Part shown: one piece after another, positions 63,163 through 64,000 of the stretch
How the letters are laid out: every line of letters begins with the position of its first letter
Numbering within the stretch: position 1 is the first letter of the stretch
Source of the DNA: M0108 sp937862735
GTDB lineage: Bacteria > Pseudomonadota > Gammaproteobacteria > Chromatiales > Chromatiaceae
Length of the DNA stretch: 64,000 bases
Direction: 5' to 3'
Assembly (NCBI GenBank): GCA_937862735.1
Contig: CALMDH010000243.1
Location: 1 to 64,000, forward strand
Translations under genes and position numbers: made by a program
The notes under the pieces: model-generated
What the model was told of the DNA's origin: nothing
The model's input: only the letters and a program-made list of their open reading frames with translations
Database searches by the model: none

Positions 63163-64000
63163 ACCGGCCTTGACGCGGCAAGCCGGCTCCCCGTCGCCGG
63201 CGACGGTGGTGATCCGTCATCGTCCGGGGTCCAGGCCGGGGCCTGGGGTGGCAAGTGTCTATACAGCGCCGCGATGAGCTTCCGCCGGTCGATGGGTTTG
63301 CTCAGATGCTCGGTCATGCCCGCGTTTCGGGATTTTTCCACATCCTCATTGAAGGCATTCGCCGTCAGGGCAATGATGGGAACACGGGCATCGAGGGCCC
63401 TGATCCGCCGAGTCGCCTCGAAGCCGTCCATGACCGGCATCTGGATGTCCATCAGGATCAGGTCGCAGGGTGACTGACGGAACTGTTCCACCGCCTGCTC
63501 GCCATCCTCGGCCACCGCGATCACCGCGCCACTGTCCTTGAGGAAGCCGAGGACGATCTCGCGATTGATGGCATTGTCCTCCACCAGCAGCAGACGGCGG
63601 CCGGCCAGTCCCGCCAAGGACGGCGCGGCTGGGAGGGCATGGGCGGAAATCCACCGGGAGAGCATGGCCGCCAACTCAGCCGGCTCAATGGGTTTGCCCA
63701 GAAAATCGTCCATGCCGGCTTCGAGGCACAGGGCGCGGTCGCCCGCCGCGACATCCGCCGTCATGGCGACGATGGGCAGATGGGGCAGGCGCCGTTCGGC
63801 CTCCAGCCGGCGCCAGTGGCGCGTGGCCTCATGGCCCCCCAACACAGGCATCTGCACGTCCATCAGGACCAGGTCAAAGGCTTCACCCTGGCCGAGCAGA
63901 TCGAGCGCCTCCTGGCCGTGGTTGGCGAGCCGGACGCGATGTCCGGCCTTTTCCAGGCGGCGGCGGAGCAGCATCTGATTGGTCGGGTCGTCATCGACCA
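63159..64000 (-). CDS. Dual-REC response regulator, or C-terminal part of a hybrid kinase (partial)
   Basis: The frame is open to the window end; the 5' part is missing. Two receiver domains are visible, the first with FDLVLMDVQMPVLGG and DDDPTNQM, the second with LLLVEDNAINREIV and LILMDIQMPVMDGFEATRRI. Each has the conserved phospho-Asp and Lys (FLGKPI, HLSKPI). No DNA-binding domain follows. It may be the tail of a larger hybrid kinase. Translationally coupled to the downstream PAS kinase. Confidence 0.88.

Overview
The window reads as a high-GC gammaproteobacterial chromosome. The rimP-nusA-infB-rbfA-truB-rpsO-pnp order, the nagZ/hpt/mtnP cluster, lutABC, a MetA-type homoserine acyltransferase, a Bcr/CflA pump and a periplasmic octaheme cytochrome c together suggest a purple-sulfur-type (Chromatiales-like) bacterium. 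That placement is inferred from gene content and protein style, not from a marker search.

Layout. Positions 1-6.1 kb are an accessory block. It holds a type I methylase gene (hsdM) cut off inside its coding sequence, a WYL-domain regulator, a divergent NurA nuclease / HerA ATPase pair and a DUF3223 (DCL-like) gene. The block ends beside a short stretch resembling the 3' end of a tmRNA gene. 6.4-18.2 kb carries metabolic and unknown genes: a DUF533/TerB-like protein, a fused 5-oxoprolinase with an internal duplication and low-complexity inserts, an MFS pump, a GH13 enzyme, a LON-domain protein, a lipoprotein-like protein, a 2OG-Fe dioxygenase and a hypothetical. 18.2-27.9 kb is a second accessory block, a five-gene leftward operon with DISARM-like drmA and drmB followed by an SF1 helicase, an unrecognised 532-aa protein and a NERD-nuclease/SF1-helicase fusion. 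I see no methyltransferase and no phospholipase-D gene in it. An IS91-type transposase remnant lies just upstream.

29-39 kb is the conserved transcription/translation operon, read leftward from a good promoter near 38.95 kb through two intrinsic terminators ahead of rimP. 39-45 kb holds sprT-like, metA-type, a P-loop ATPase, mtnP, hemerythrin, hpt and nagZ (methionine and purine salvage, cell-wall recycling). 45-52 kb holds two peptide-type ABC permeases, an L,D-transpeptidase, NnrU, an ABC-2 exporter and an FAD oxidoreductase. 52-59 kb holds a TPR protein, an octaheme Hao-family cytochrome with an upstream FNR/DNR-like box, lipA and lutABC. 59-64 kb holds a glycosyltransferase, a CDP-alcohol phosphatidyltransferase, a hybrid histidine kinase and a response-regulator gene cut by the window end.

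The strongest candidates for something under-described are the methylase-less DrmAB operon and the WYL/NurA/HerA/DUF3223 cluster. A recurring feature is low-complexity Pro/Ala/Gly or Thr-rich inserts, built from GGTCC/GGCCC-type short repeats, in otherwise conserved proteins. No CRISPR array and no complete tRNA or rRNA gene was recognised.
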